64,000 nucleotides of DNA from Paragorgia papillata (taxonomy: Eukaryota > Cnidaria > Anthozoa > Scleralcyonacea > Coralliidae), in the NCBI GenBank assembly GCA_035771165.1, contig JAWNZC010000220.1:1110001-1174000 (forward strand), given 5' to 3'. The translations under genes and the position numbers were made by a program. A model generated the notes under the pieces. The model ran no database searches and was not told the DNA's origin. It saw nothing but the letters and a program-made list of their open reading frames with translations. Of this stretch, positions 24,679 through 38,009 are shown piece by piece. The first letter of the stretch is position 1, and the number at the start of each line of letters is the position of its first letter.

Positions 24679-27600
24679 ATGTTTATAGCGGTCGTTTTAT
24701 ATTCAGTGGTTGGCTTTTGGTATAACGTTGGTTCGATGAAAGTGTCTGTAATAACAAGAGATACGTACGATCTCATACAATTCCCCAACTGTGATGGACA
24801 AACAAGTAGTGGTGGTTTCAACTGTGGTAACGCGTTTGAAAACACTGTTTCTACAGGCGACAACAGAACATGTACTTGTAAATGTAAAGAAGGTTATGTG
24901 ACATATCGTGACCCCTATGTGCAACACACCAACGGCAAATACGAACCTCAACTTGGTGTAAAAGGGTGCATTTGGTACGGTACATATCGTGAAGGTAATA
25001 AAAAAATAAATAAACTAATATGCATATTACGACATTAATATATATCATCGTACTTGTATACATAGCAGTAAAATAATGTCATACATCGAACTCAACCTAC
25101 GTCCAACCTACGTCCAACCTACGTCAACCTACGTAAAAGGGTGCATTTGGTAAGGTACATATCGTGAAGGTAATAAACTATAAAAATAAATAAAATAATA
25201 TGCATTACGACATTAATATATATCATCATACTTGCACATAGCAGTATATAATGTCAACATTGAACTCGACCTACGTTCAAATCATCTGAGTCTCAGTAGC
25301 TCAATGGTTAGAGCGTCTCACTGGTGATTAGAAGGTAAACTCTCTGTCTCAGTATAACTCAATGGTTAGAGCGTCTCACTGGTGATCTGCAGTAGGTTGT
25401 GGGTTGTACACATATTCAATCTATAGCTACGATCAAATCATCTGAGTCTCAGTAGCTCAATGGTTAGAGCATCTCACTGGCGATCAGAAGGTTGTGGGTT
25501 GTACACATATTCAATCTACGATCAAATCATCTGAGTCTCAGTAGCTCAATGGTTAAGCAGAGCGTCTCACTGGTGATCAGAAGGTTGTGGGTTGTACACA
25601 TATTCAACCTACGTTGAAGCTCTCTGACTCTCAGTAGCTCAATGGTTAGAGCATCTCACTGGTGATCAGAAGGTTGTGGGTTGTACACATATTCAACCTA
25701 CGTTCAAATCATCTGACTCCCATTATAACTCAATGGTTAGAGCGTCTTACAGGCGACCAGAACTAGGCTGTGAGTTCGAGTCCCGCTTGGGAACTCAGAA
25801 AATAACTCGAAAAACATTTGAACTAAAAAATAATAAACTATGTTACTATATTAAATTATCAATATATAATTATCATATAATTATTGTTATTATTTGTTTT
25901 TATTTAGGGTGTCATGCGTTACGAAGTCTAACTAAAGAAACGTTTAAAACGAGTAAATTTCCCACTCCTATTATTCTTGACATCACTCAACGCGGTCAAG
26001 TAACGTTAGAACGTCAAGACTTTTTCAATGATATAGGATGCTTTACAGTTGTTCCTTACGTGCAAATACCGGGCAAAAAGGAGTGGACAAAAGTCGATGT
26101 CCAATTTACACTCACACGGATATTTAGCCAATCTGGAGACAAGTATTTACTTAAGGTATATAGGCAAAATTTGTTTATTGATACGATATAGCTGGCGTTT
26201 CTGTTGGTCTAATAATCTATATTTGTTTACAAATTATGTTGACTAATATAATAAGGTGTTACTCCGAGTGACGAACCATACTGGACTAGTAGAGAAAACT
26301 CTACTTGGCCCGGCTGGGATTCGAACCCGCGACCTTCGGTTTACTGGTTCGATGCTCTACCAACTGAGCTACAGGTCAAGTTGGGAGCTGAAGGTCGAAT
26401 GATAGTACTTATAGGCAATTTGATATTTCGAAACAGATCTAGACTATAGTTTCTTCAATATCTAGACAACAGTCTTCATACAATCGTGATGTATGAAGAC
26501 TGTTGTCTAGATATTGAAGAAACTAGGCTGTTTCGAAATATCCCCCAGATCCTAAAGGGGACTGTAGTACAGTCTAGCTCCCAATTTGACCTGTAGCTCA
26601 GTTGGTAGAGCATCGGACTAGTAAACCGAAGGTTCCCGTTTCGAATTCCAGCCGTATGGTGCATGTGGTTCACTGCGTTCTTACACGATTTTCTTTTATA
26701 TTTTACCAGTGGGAATCAGACAGCAGTGATATTTATGCTTATCAAGGTTTGGTTATGAAACTGGATTTCTTTTCATGTGGACAGTCATCGAATAATCCTA
26801 ACTGCATCATGACTAAAATTGCAGGAACGTATACAGGTAACTTTTGGAATCAACACCAGTTTGCACAGTAAAATCGTTTTTGTATATATAACATCTGTCA
26901 TCTTAAAAAAATAGGTATGCAATGCATGCACCTGTTAATCGGTTCAATGTTAACAATGTGGACAACTACGATGTCGACATGCAACTTCTGGATTTAACAG
27001 CTAACAGTGTTAACAGCTAACGGAGTTAACAGCTAACGGAGTTAACAGCTAACGGAGTTAACAGCTAACAAAGTTAACAGCTAACAGAGTTAACAGTTAA
27101 CAGAGTTAACAGCTAACAGAGTTAACAGCTAACAGAGTTAACAGCTAACGGAGTTAACAGTTAACAGAGTTAACAGCTAACGGAGTTAACAGCTAACGGA
27201 GTTACAGCTAACGGAGTTAACAGCTAACGGAGTTAACAGCTAACGGAGTTAACAGCTAACGGAGTTAACAGCTAACGGAGTTAACAGCTAACGGAGTTAA
27301 CAGCTAACGGAGTTAACAGCTAACGGAGTTAACAGCCAACGGACCGGTGCGTTGACTCAATTTCACAAGCATGACTGCTGCACAGAATTACAAATTTCTT
27401 ATTCTCTGCTAAATTTCTAATAACCATTATGTTTCTATGACACTATCGCTGGCATGCCGCCCAAATGTCGACGTTCCCGGCGAGTGTAATAGTCGCCGGC
27501 ATATGAGAACCAGACTTTACTCAATATAGAGCAAAGTGAATAGGTGATAAATTACCAAGAATAGTTTTGGTAACAAAATACTGACGTTTGGAGCGAAGCC

Positions 27601-27901
27601 CTTTATCAGAAAATTGAATGTTGTTCTTTTTTTTACTTTTTGTAACTGGCTTCAGGCTCTAAAGTTTGTAAACGCCGCACAACGGCTGGTCGATGTTGTG
27701 TGTTTCCATTCGTGCATCAAGGTATTTTGTATAATGACTGCGCCACCACTGATGATATGACAGGACCTTGGTGTGCCGTGAGTTTAAATACTGAAATAAC
27801 TAAAGGAAACCACAAATGGCGCGAAAATTGTGCCGGTAAGTGATGTTAAGATTTCAAGTAATAAATTATTTAACCCCTTCACTTTTATAGTCTGGCTTGA
27901 C

Positions 27902-27944
<43 letters not shown>

Positions 27945-28130
27945 TTGTTTGTTTGTTTGTTTGTCTGTCTGTCTGTCTGTCTGTTTGTTTGTTTGTTTGT
28001 TTGTTTGTTTGTTTGTCTGTTTGTTTGTTTGTTTGTTTGTTTGTCTGTCTGTCTGTCTGTCTGTTTGTTTGTTTGTTTGTCCGTTTGTTTGTTTCTCGTT
28101 ATGTTTGCTTGTCAGTCAGTCAGTCAGTCA

Positions 28131-28176
<46 letters not shown>

Positions 28177-28283
28177 TTGTTTGTTTGTTTGTTTGTTTGT
28201 TTGTTTGTTTGTTTGTTTGTTTGTTTGTCTGTTTGTTTGTTTGTTTGTTTGTTTGTCCGTTTGTTTGTTTCTCGTTATGCTTG

Positions 28284-28358
<75 letters not shown>

Positions 28359-30960
28359 GTCGTTCTGTCTGCCTGTCTGTTTGTCGTTCTGTTTGTTTCT
28401 CTTTTACGCAGTAAATCAAAACTTTGTCTGTCAGTGTCCGTCTATACCTGTTTGTTTATTCGTTGTTTATAATTTCTGCTTAGATTCCTCGACTATTGTT
28501 CCCAGTCCATCGATACCCTCACCTTCCTCGTCAAGCACTAAACCTTTACCTACACCCAGATTACAACCAACAAAAACACCAACACCAACAACGAGCACGT
28601 CACCACGCGAACCATCACCAGCTCCTGCAACCATGCCTCGAATTGCCACTCAAACAATACCAAATAACAGAAATAGCAGCCAGCAACTTACAGAGCCGCC
28701 TAAGGCTACACCTGTTGTGATGACTGTTACGATTACTGCTTTTCTGCCGTGCCCAAGCCATGCTCCGCCGGCTGCGTCTCCCATGGGCACGAATGAAGGC
28801 TCTGATGTTGGTCTTATTGTCGGGATAGTGTTTGGTGTACTCATATTATTAGCCGTAGTTGTCGTCGTTAGTGTCTGCTGTCGCCGAAGACGAAGGACAG
28901 AGAAGTAAGTAACATTTTTATTCCCAACCTCTATATATATATAAAGAGAATAGAAGAGAAGATAGAAAAGAGAAATAGAGGATAGCAATAGAAAACGAAA
29001 GAATGCGATGAAAGAGATTGTGTATTGTTTTCTTATTTTTTTAAACACAGACGAACGGTTGGAAAGGGTGTTTCAAATGAAGTCTTAGCCGAAGGTAAGA
29101 AATTGTGGACTTATCTTTATTTTGATTTTGATGGTGATGGTCCTGGTGATGGTGATGGTCATAGTGATAGTGATGGTGATGGTCATGGTCGTTATGGTCA
29201 TGGTCAAGTTGATGGTCATGGTCATGGTCATGGTCATGGTCATGATCCAGTTGATGGTCATGGTCCTGGTCGTAGTCTTGGTCTTGGTCTTGGTCTTGGT
29301 CATGATCCAGTTGATGGTCATGGTCATGGTCGTGGTCTTGGTCTTGGTCTTGGTCTTGGTCATGATCCAGTTGATGGTCATGGTCGTGGTCTTGGTCTTG
29401 GTCTTGGTCATGATCCAGTTGATGGTCATGGTCATGGTCTTGGTCTTGGTCTTGGTCTTGGTCTTGGTCTTGGTCATGATCCAGTTGATGGTCATGGTCG
29501 TGGTCTTGGTCTTGGTCTTGGTCTTGGTCTTGGTCTTGGTCATGATCCAGTTGATGGTCATGGTCGTGGTCGTGGTCTTGGTCTTGGTCTTGGTCTTGGT
29601 CATGATCCAGTTGATGGTCATGGTCATGGTCATGGTCTTGGTCTTGGTCTTGGTCTTGGTCATGATCCAGTTGATGGTCATGGTCGTGGTCGTGGTCTTG
29701 GTCTTGGTCTTGGTCTTGGTCTTGGTCTTGGTCATGATCCAGTTGATGGTCATGGTCGTGATCAAGTTGATGGTCATGGTCATGGTCATGGTCATGGTCA
29801 TGATCAAGTTGATGGTCATGGTCATGGTCGTTGTCTTGGTCTTGGTCTTGGTCATGATCAAGTTGATGGTCATGGTCATGGTCATGGTCATGGTCATGGT
29901 CATGGTCATGATCAAGTTGATGGTCATGGTCATGGTCATGGTCATGGTCAAGTTGATGGTCATGGTCATGGTCATGGTCATGGTCATGATCAAGTTGATG
30001 GTCATGGTCGTGGTCATGGTCTTGGTCATGATCAAGTTGATGGTCATGGTCGTGGTCGTGGTCTTGGTCTTGGTCTTGGTCGTGGTTATGCTCATGGTTT
30101 ATGCTCATGGTTATCCTCATGGTTATGGTCATGGTCGTAGTCGTGGTCATTGTCACCGTCATGGTCAATTGTTTTCTTTATTTTTATTATATTTTTACAA
30201 TATACGCTTGAACTTTATTATCTCAGATCCATCGTATGCTTCGCTCAATGGTACTCCACTGTACACACGAAAACTAACAAATCACGGTTTCCAGGAGTCA
30301 ATGGAAATGTCTCCTGAACTAGCTTCAGTAGTAAGAAGACGTTACGATGCCATGAACGAGAGCCAGGCGAGCCACTTTTATGATACTGTTACGGCAGATC
30401 AACTCGCACAGTTGCCTTATGCAGTTTACAACATGCCTGAGGCGGATTACTCATTGATTATGACACCATCCCAGCAGTCAAAGGTAATTTATTTTTATAC
30501 TTTGTTATTCTGGGTCTCGGAGGGAGAAAGAAATCAGTCAATTAATCAACCAACCGACGAACCAACCAACTAACCAACCAACCAACTAACTATCCATCCA
30601 TTCATTCATCCATCCATTCATTCAACTACAGTAAATACATTTTTATCTATTTTCAATTTAGAATGGAAGCAGACTGAATGCATTAAACAATGATCCATCA
30701 AAACATATTTATTCCGTTCTTGAACGCGTTAACGATCCTTTCAAAAATCCAGAAGCAATCGACAATGATAGAGTTTTTGTTGAAGCAAATCCCTTGTATA
30801 GCTCGACTACTGCTCCAGATGTAAGACAATAATTGAAGACATTTTGGCTTATAGTTGTTATTGTCGTATTGTTGTTATTGTTTTTGTTGGCGTTGGTGTT
30901 AGTGATTGTAATGTTGTTTTTTGTTTGTTTGTTTGTTTGTTTGTTTGTTTGTTTGTTTGT

Positions 30961-30996
<36 letters not shown>

Positions 30997-31212
30997 TTGT
31001 TTGTTTGTTTGTTTGTTTGTTTGCTTGCTTGCTTGCTTGTTTGTTTGTTTGTTTGTTTGTTTGTTTGTTTGTTTGTTTGTTTGTTTCTTTGTTTGTTTGC
31101 TTGCTTGCTTGCTTGTTTGTTTGTTTGTTTGTTTGTTTGTTTGTTTGTTTGTTTGTTTGTTTGTTTGTTTGTTTGTTTGTTTGTTTGTTTGTTTGTTTGT
31201 TTGTTTGTTTGT

Positions 31213-31268
<56 letters not shown>

Positions 31269-31583
31269 TTGTTTGTTTGTTTGTTTGTTTGTTTGTTTGT
31301 TTGTTTGTTTGTTTGTTTGTTTGTTTGTTTGTTTGTTTGTTTATTCGTTTGCTTGTTTGTTTCTTTTTTGTTCGTTTAATTTGTGCTTGCTGCTGTTTGT
31401 CATTTCTTCATTTTTCTGTTTTACAACAAGTTTTAAAATATTGTTTTTTATTTTTCTATTTTTCTTATTCCCTTAAAGGGCGATGTTCAAATTTCACCTG
31501 ACATGGCGGCGAGAGTTTACGAAGACCCAAATGAGCTGAACTTGCCAAGAAATGATTACAAAGACCAAGAAGCCGCAGTTTAG
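24679..31583 (+). CDS. FN2-domain single-pass membrane protein 1 (receptor-like, 618 aa)
   Basis: Exons: 24679-24994, 25908-26155, 26710-26836, 27656-27835, 28484-28904, 29051-29094, 30227-30483, 30662-30820, 31479-31583. The phases agree throughout (1857 nt). Order: signal-like start [14 protein letters not shown]; a Cys-rich module with [18 protein letters not shown]; a second module; a module opening at Trp and ending KIAGTYTG; an FN2 domain ([19 protein letters not shown]); a Ser/Thr/Pro stalk; a membrane span ([18 protein letters not shown]) with RRRRR stop; and a tail with NPLY, HIYSVL, YAVYNM and VYEDP. FN2 domains bind collagen or gelatin in known proteins, so a matrix-sensing receptor is a reasonable guess. 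The ATG chosen is the first in frame and gives the signal peptide. I do not recognise a named orthologue. Confidence 0.85.
25274..25800 (+). repeat. Tandem tRNA-like repeat, about 6 units of 89 bp
   Basis: The unit contains CAGTAGCTCAATGGTTAGAG (a good box A), CACTGGTGATCAGAAGGTTG, and a decayed box B ending in TTGTACACATATTCAACC. It lies in intron 1 of the receptor gene. An almost identical array is at 54245-54765. Confidence 0.85.
26255..26665. mobile_element. Foldback element with tRNA-Thr(AGT)-like arms
   Basis: The left arm (minus strand) and right arm (plus strand) each carry GACCTGTAGCTCAGTTGG. The left arm has a perfect box B, GGTTCGAATCC. The anticodon loop is C(C/T)AGTAA in a TCGG/CCGA stem. 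A central palindrome reads ATGAAGACTGTTGTCTAGAT. It lies between exons 2 and 3. Acceptor stems do not pair, so these are SINE heads, not tRNA genes. Confidence 0.7.
27000..27345 (+). repeat. 16-bp tandem repeat, about 21 copies
   Basis: The unit GAGTTAACAGCTAACG is nearly perfect, with an occasional ACA variant. It lies in the intron before the FN2 exon. Confidence 0.96.
27897..28410 (+). repeat. (CTGT/TTGT)n microsatellite
   Basis: Blocks of CTGT and TTGT alternate, and a block with TCTCGTTATG is duplicated. It sits between the FN2 and stalk exons. Cys/Val/Leu ORFs over it are artefacts. Confidence 0.96.
29115..30150 (+). repeat. Higher-order GGTCNT hexamer array
   Basis: GGTCAT, GGTCTT and GGTCGT hexamers are punctuated about every 60 bases by ATGATCCAGTTGATGG or ATGATCAAGTTGATGG. 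It lies between receptor exons 29051-29094 and 30227-30483. All three plus frames and two minus frames stay open because the period is six. Confidence 0.96.
30915..31375 (+). repeat. (TTGT/TTGC)n microsatellite
   Basis: Alternating blocks of TTGT and TTGC upstream of the last exon of receptor gene 1. Confidence 0.97.
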
Positions 31584-32065
31584 GAAACATGCTGTTGTTC
31601 TTCTCGCTACTTTACCAAGAGTTAAAGTAGGCTAATAATTCAAAGAATCCCATTTCTTATTTTGACTTCTGAGTCATCAAATCACCTGCAAGATAGTCGC
31701 AGGTATCTTGTAGAGTTCAAACTCTCGCAACGAAAAGTTGGTATTTAAACTTAATTAGAGTACCGGTATATTTTGTTGTTTTTTGTAAAATTCAAGGAGA
31801 CTCACCGGCGCTATTTAGGAAATAAGTCGAGATAGATTTGTTAGAAGATATTTATTTAAATATATACTCTTTCACGTGATTAATGAACTTTTTTAAAGTG
31901 TTTATAAATTAAAAAACTTTGTTGACAGTTTTTTAATGAACAGCAGAGCATGGCGGGAGCATTCCCTGGAAAATTTAAGAGTATTCTCATTAGCTAACAA
32001 GTTATGAAATCGCACGTTTCGTGGTAAAAAAGTACTAAAAAGTAGTGCCTAGAAGGCTGAGGTGT
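31584..32065. other. 3' flank of receptor gene 1
   Basis: AT-rich sequence after the stop, presumably the 3' UTR. No clear polyadenylation signal was chosen. Confidence 0.4.
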
Positions 32066-32069
32066 GGTC

Positions 32070-32485
32070 AATTAGGCCCCGTTTACACTAGAGAAAAAGT
32101 ATCCGGATTCACATTGTTTTCCATCCTCATGGGAATAAAAAACAATGTGAATCCGGATACTTTTGCTCTACAGTGTGTATCAAACAAATTATACAATTGT
32201 ATTACAACCTATTGTAGTAGTTTGAAAGCCCTAAGCGCTGAACCCACAGATGCGTAAAACACACGGTCTTATACACCTGGGAAATTAAGATAACTTGAAG
32301 TGTATGCATGGTGAAAGTATTTAAAAGCTTTTTCGCTTCGTTTAACTTATGTGCTGATTAATTTATAACGCAGCGCTTTTAGGGCTTTCAAACTACTACA
32401 ATAGGTTGTTTGAAAAGAATGCTAATTCATTTTCTAAGGGTTCGAATTTTTTTGATACACATTGTAGTGTAAACGGGATCTAGCT
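32070..32485. mobile_element. Foldback MITE, GTTTACACTAGAG family, with inner insertion
   Basis: GCCCCGTTTACACTAGAG opens the left end, and GTAGTGTAAACGGGATC closes the right. An inner palindrome repeats AGTATCCGGATTCACATTGT. A second palindrome (TACAACCTATTGTAGTAGTT) is nested in its right half. A simple copy is at 56375-56485. Confidence 0.72.
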
Positions 32486-32699
32486 TAGTCCTACATGCAT
32501 TTGGTATGCTATAAATAAGGGCAGTCATGACTGGAACAGTCTTGCTTGGTTAGAACGTCGCAGAAGACGAAATCCGGTGGTTTTAAGCGCCCCCCCCCCC
32601 CCTTCCGTGCTCCACCGTGGTCGCTCCGCTCCCAATCAGCCGTTCGCGGATTTTAGTCCCCTCGCATAACTCATTTGTCCGCGTGCGGTTTAATTATAA

Positions 32700-32835
32700 G
32701 TAATAGCATAACATATAGGTTGATTAGTGATTAAATGTACCCGAAAGCCGAGGGACGTTTGCCCGAGGGACGTTTACTAAACCTCCCGAGGCTTGAGGGA
32801 CATTTAATCACTAATCAACCAATATGTTATGCTAT
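32700..32835. repeat. Palindrome, GATTAGTGATTAAATGTAC
   Basis: The arms GGTTGATTAGTGATTAAATG and the complement near 32800 surround GAGGGACGTTT repeats. A related block follows near 32875. Confidence 0.6.
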
Positions 32836-32899
32836 CACTTTGTAATATTACGGTTACCGAGGAAGAAGGAGAGTAAACGTCCCGAGGGCGAAGCCCGAG

Positions 32900-35020
32900 G
32901 GAATGTATCTGGCATAAAACCGACATCCAAACGTGGCCATCTATCGTGTGTGTAAAGGCTGACCATTTTTTACGGTAACTATCTTTATTTGAAATGCAGT
33001 AGCCGTTTATATATCTATATATCTGTAAATATATTATGATCGGTTCAATGGTTACCATTGCATGACCTAATGCAAATTCACGCACATAAACTAATATTAG
33101 AAAGTTGTCTATAAAAACAACAACCGTGTAAAGACATGCGCATTGATTTAGTATTAGTCCCACATTTTATGTTCTAGGCAAACTGTAATAAATTCTTGAG
33201 ATAACAAACCAGTTACACAATGAAAGTTTGCCTTTCTTTAGGGCGCTGCCGCTACAAGCGGGTTCAGCGAACCTACTTCGAGATAGGCAAACACTTGTCT
33301 CTACTTCTCGATTGGGGGCGCTACCAGTGTACTCTACTCGAAATGTTTTAGGCAAGGTCCCGTTGCATTGGGCAATGATATTGCCAATTGCAAATTCACG
33401 GGAATCGTACCTTGTGCGTAAACATTAGGTATGATTAGTTACTAATTGTACTCAATGCATAAAGATTAGGTATGATTAGTTACTAATCGTACCTCATCTT
33501 TATGCACCGGGTTATTTCGATATTAAATGTGCGTGTGGAAACAATGAAAACCGAGGTGGCCGTGATATTATATAAATAAGCAGCTAATGAGAACGCATTA
33601 GAAACTGATGTACACTAGTTCTCGAGTTACAAACTCTCAAAGTTTGCCATGGATAGTTAGTTTTTGGAGAAATTTGGCTTCTCCGTAACAATGCCTTATG
33701 ACGTACGCAAATGGATCATATTGATGCTAAAATTTATTGTTCTTATATGCATAGTTGTCATTTGTGTCAGTACATCATAAGACATTATTAACGAAAGCCC
33801 AAATTTCTCCAGAAATGAACTAGCTATGTTTACTAAAACAAAACAAAAAATGCCAAAGGTGACGTACAGTCCGTTTTGCGCATGACCGCATTGTAGTCCC
33901 CAAAACATGACATTCGTAGATAATTACATGAAGTATTCAGCTCAATGTAAACCGTTAGGAACAACATGGCAGAAAGGCAGAAAACCAAGCGATTCGGCGA
34001 GGATATCTCCTCGGATTTCTTCTATTTCTCCTGAAAATGTGTTGTTTTGGGTACAAGTAATGAATGGGAACCAAGAAAAGCTTACAATCTTGAATAAGGT
34101 AATAGTATTTTTTTTGTAAATTTAGATGTAAACATTAGTTTCGTACATAATTTAGCATCAAAGCAGTTAAACTACAGATTGCTTAAAACTCACCCTTTAC
34201 CTTTCTAATAAATTAAAAAGAAGTCAAAAATATATATGTATTTTAAATTTTACGTTGTATTAACAGAAACCGGCTTTTTCTGGTGTAAAATAAAAATTTA
34301 ATGTAAAATTTAATTTTATGAATAATACAAGTAGTGCGTTTGGGATCCCTGTGCACTGCCAAATGCCCAAAGGTCAACATGGAGTTCACGTGTAATGACG
34401 AACTACGGACTTGCATCACTAAAATGACTATATTTCGAAAACTATTTGCCCAATCTTTCACGCTAGGACCACTAACGATAGAGGAAAGGTAAGTGACAAT
34501 ATTTTTGCTGTTTATAAGGCGTGAAAGAAATTTAAAATTTAAAATTTACGGATTTAATACTAACTCAAACCGCCACAGTATAGCGGCACTATTCAGCATT
34601 CTCGTTGACTTTGAACTTGCCTTTCTGGGCAAAAATAAGAATAGAAAGCCGTTAAAAATAGTTCGAACGTCGAGTATAAAGATCAAATCGCACATATTTA
34701 TTGTTATTTATTGAATTGAATGAGTAGTTCTGAACAACGAAGCAATTCTGTAAGGTGGATTTGGGGCAATTTGACACTGAATGCTGACCCAGTATTCTAT
34801 GTCCCACCAGCGTACAAAATCTTCATATATTTGTACGTTCGGCGCAGTGGTATCAAGCGTACAAAATGTTTAGATTTTTACACTTTGCGTCACTGCCAAG
34901 TGTACAAAATTTTCAGATTTTGGATGCTTGGCACCACTGCTGGGCGTACAAAATTTTCAGATTTTTGTTTGCTCAAGACTGACGTTTATAGTTCTGCAAT
35001 AACTTAAATATTTATATCGA
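32900..35020. other. Intergenic region, no gene seen
   Basis: Short local repeats occur (for example TTAGGTATGATTAGTTACTA twice near 33426 and 33466; GCGTACAAAATTTTCAGATTTT variants near 34890-34960), but no coding exon or RNA gene is recognised. Confidence 0.5.
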
Positions 35021-35027
35021 GAAGTGT

Positions 35028-35850
35028 GACATCATCATCATCACCACCACCATCATCACCTTCACTACCACCACCACCACTATCACCATCATCACTATCA
35101 CCATCATCACTATCACCATCATCACTATCACCATCATCACTATCACCACTACTACCACCATCATCACTATCACCATCATCACTATCACCACTACCACCAC
35201 CATCATCACTATCACCACCACTACCACCATCATCATCACTATCACCACCACTACCACCATCATCACTATCACCATCATCACCACCACCATCACCATTACT
35301 ACCACTACCCCCATCACCACCACTACCATCATCACTACTGCCACCCTCATTACCACCACCACCATTACTACCACCACCACCACCACCATCCCCACCACTA
35401 CCACCACCATCATCACAACTGCCACCCTCATCATCACTACCACTGTCATCACCACCATTATCACTACTATCACCACTACCATCATCATCACTATTACCAC
35501 CATTATCATCACTATCATCACCATTATCACTATTACCACCATTATCACCACCATCACTACCCACCATCATCATCATCACTATCACCACCATTATCATCAC
35601 TACCACCACCATCATCACTACCATCACCATATCATCACCACCATTATCACTATTACACTATTACCACCATTATCACCACCATCACTACCATCACTACCAC
35701 CATCATCACTATCACCACCATTATCACTACCCCACCATCATCGTCATCATTATCATCACTACCACCATCATCATCACTATCACCACCATTATCATCACTA
35801 TCATCACCATTATCACTATTACCACCATTATCATCACCATCATGGTTATA
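35028..35850 (+). repeat. CATCAC/CACCAT microsatellite
   Basis: About 820 bases of trinucleotide array with CAT, CAC and TAT variants, intergenic. Confidence 0.97.
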
Positions 35851-36329
35851 AACACATAAACACTGAGAGATGATCATCTTAGAAGTTCTCACACCAGATA
35901 TTCTCACCAACATACATGAAATACACAATATACCCGTTTTAAAACCCATATTTCCTTCCAATAATAGCTATCAGAGCAACAAACTTCTCCCAAATTAAAA
36001 TGTTCAGAAATTGATATTGGCGTTTGACGTTATCTGACCAAGAAAGACGTGTAAGGGGTGAGGGTGTTGTATTAATAATTCAATATTGGCCCCAATACTT
36101 GAAGTAAACACGCTGAAGTTCCATACTTGGTCTATCAACAAAGCCAACTGTGCTATACATGGACAGCGTGAGAGAAAAGCGTGAGAATTGTCTTGTATGT
36201 GATATTTTGAGGCCCGTGCTCAACCTTTTCTCGTCGGTGGATTCTTCCTTTGATCGTGACGAGTAAAATCGTCTGCCTGAGTAAAATCATATATATATGA
36301 GACTTGAGAATGAAGAGTGATGTCATATC

Positions 36330-37035
36330 TAGACTGTTCTCTCTAGAGGTCCAGTAAGGACTATCCCTCATTGGTCCAGTGTTGCTACAAGAAAAACCCC
36401 AGAGTAAACTAAACTAACTTTATTTGTATTGGATAACCTATATCAGTTGTATCTAGACTGTTCTCTCTAGAGGTCCAGTAAGGACTATCCTTCATTGGTC
36501 CACTGTTACTACAAGAAAAAAACAGAGTAAACTAAACTAACTTTATTTGTACTGGATAACCTATATCAGTTGTATCTAGACTGTTCTCTCTAGAGGTCCA
36601 GTAAGGGCTATCCCTCATTGGTTCAGTGTTACTACAAGAAAAACCCCGAGTAAACTAAACTAACTTTATTTATACTGGATAACCCTATCAGTTGTATCTG
36701 GTAGACTGTTCTCTCTAGAGGTCCAGTAAGGACTATCCTTCATTGGTCCAGTGTTACTACAGTAGGAAACCAGAGGAAACTAAACTAACTTTATTTATAC
36801 TGGATATCCGTCATATCTATAAACTGGTCGATCTCCTTAGAGGTCCAGTAAAGGCTATCCCTAATTGCCGTCCAGTGTTACTACACGAGGAAACAGGAGT
36901 ACCTTGAGAAAACCTGCATGTGTTTGGTAGAGTCAAACTGGAACTCTTTTCACATGCGACCAAGGTGAAATTATAATCAGATAAGATTATCTGCAATGAG
37001 CAGCAATCGAATCCGGGTTGCAAAGCGCGTGCCGT
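36330..37035 (-). mobile_element. SINE with tandemly amplified tail
   Basis: The head (tRNA-like, CGGGTTCGATT-type box B altered, and CACCTTGGTCGCATGTG) is on the minus strand near 36930-37035. The tail unit (TCTAGAGGTCCAGTAAGGAC to AACTAAACTAACTTTATTTG, about 120 bases) is repeated some five times. A plus-strand copy with two tail units is at 58238-58600. Confidence 0.7.
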
Positions 37036-37321
37036 TAACCAAAATATGTTTTGCGAAACCGTCAGACAAAACGAGCAATGCATCGACTTTTGGGCAGACA
37101 AACTGTGCTATGAATTTAAGCTTAATGATCGGCATGGAGAGCTCGAAGAGCTTACCAGTGTGAAATCCCAAATTAATTTCAATCTGATGTATTTTGAATG
37201 GGAAACAATTGCCGTTATTAAAGGATACATTGAAAAACGCAGTAACTTTAACAAAATGAAAGTCGGTCATGTTTACATGCGCAAGGGCTCACTGTGACCA
37301 TTCTGAGAAGTTGTGGGTGAA

Positions 37322-37348
37322 TGGGAGGGGGGGGGGGGGGGGGGGGGG
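37322..37348 (+). repeat. Poly-G run
   Basis: More than 20 nearly continuous G. Similar C runs occur at 32589, 41031 and 49071. Confidence 0.9.
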
Positions 37349-38009
37349 AGAGCTCGTTTTTTTCACCGATAACCTCAATATCGTTCTCAGAGCCCACGTT
37401 CCCCACCCACGATAACCTGAATTGTATGTACCGAACAATTCGCCAACCATTTCACCGACAAGTTCTAGTTCTAGTTTTGCGGGTTAATTCCACCGGGCGG
37501 TGTAGCGAAAGGTTGCCTTGGACTGACGCTTGTACACAGTCTCTGTAAATGGATCTCTGTATATTTGAGAAAATATCTGTAGTATCCAATACTATCGTAA
37601 TACTCTGGGAATATAGCTCTCCAAGAATTACATTAGTATCGCCAGATAATATGTTGGACTATCGCAATCACTATTGCAACGCTCAAAATTACTGATCTCA
37701 TGCAATTACTGCTATAGCTTGCCTACCAGGAAGAGATACGAGTTCCTTATGTATACGCCTCGAGTGCCATCCCAATATCTGCAGTTATAATCCACTTGTT
37801 AAAATATTGTTTTGGTCACGGCTTTGCCTCTTCAAGTGCTGTGGCGTCCAAAACATCTGCCCTTCCCTGAGGAAAAAAAAAATCAAAACTCTGCCTTCTG
37901 GACAAGTCATTATAGCTACTCCTTATATCGACACTCTTCCGTTTTCGTGCTATTGCGTATAAAAGTATCTGTCGTTCCTGGTCCACAAACTACTCGTGCA
38001 CCAGTAGTC

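Noticed and set aside
25274..25800. A CRISPR-like array (regular repeats)
   Set aside because: Units are contiguous with no unique spacers, contain a tRNA box A, and the DNA is eukaryotic.
27830..28472. Cys/Leu/Val-rich ORFs that look like membrane proteins
   Set aside because: Translation of CTGT/TTGT repeats. The same applies to 30833-31501.
29025..30573. Long Val/Leu/Met, Gly/His and Asp/His/Gln ORFs
   Set aside because: Hexamer array keeps frames open; only 29051-29094 and 30227-30483 are real exons.
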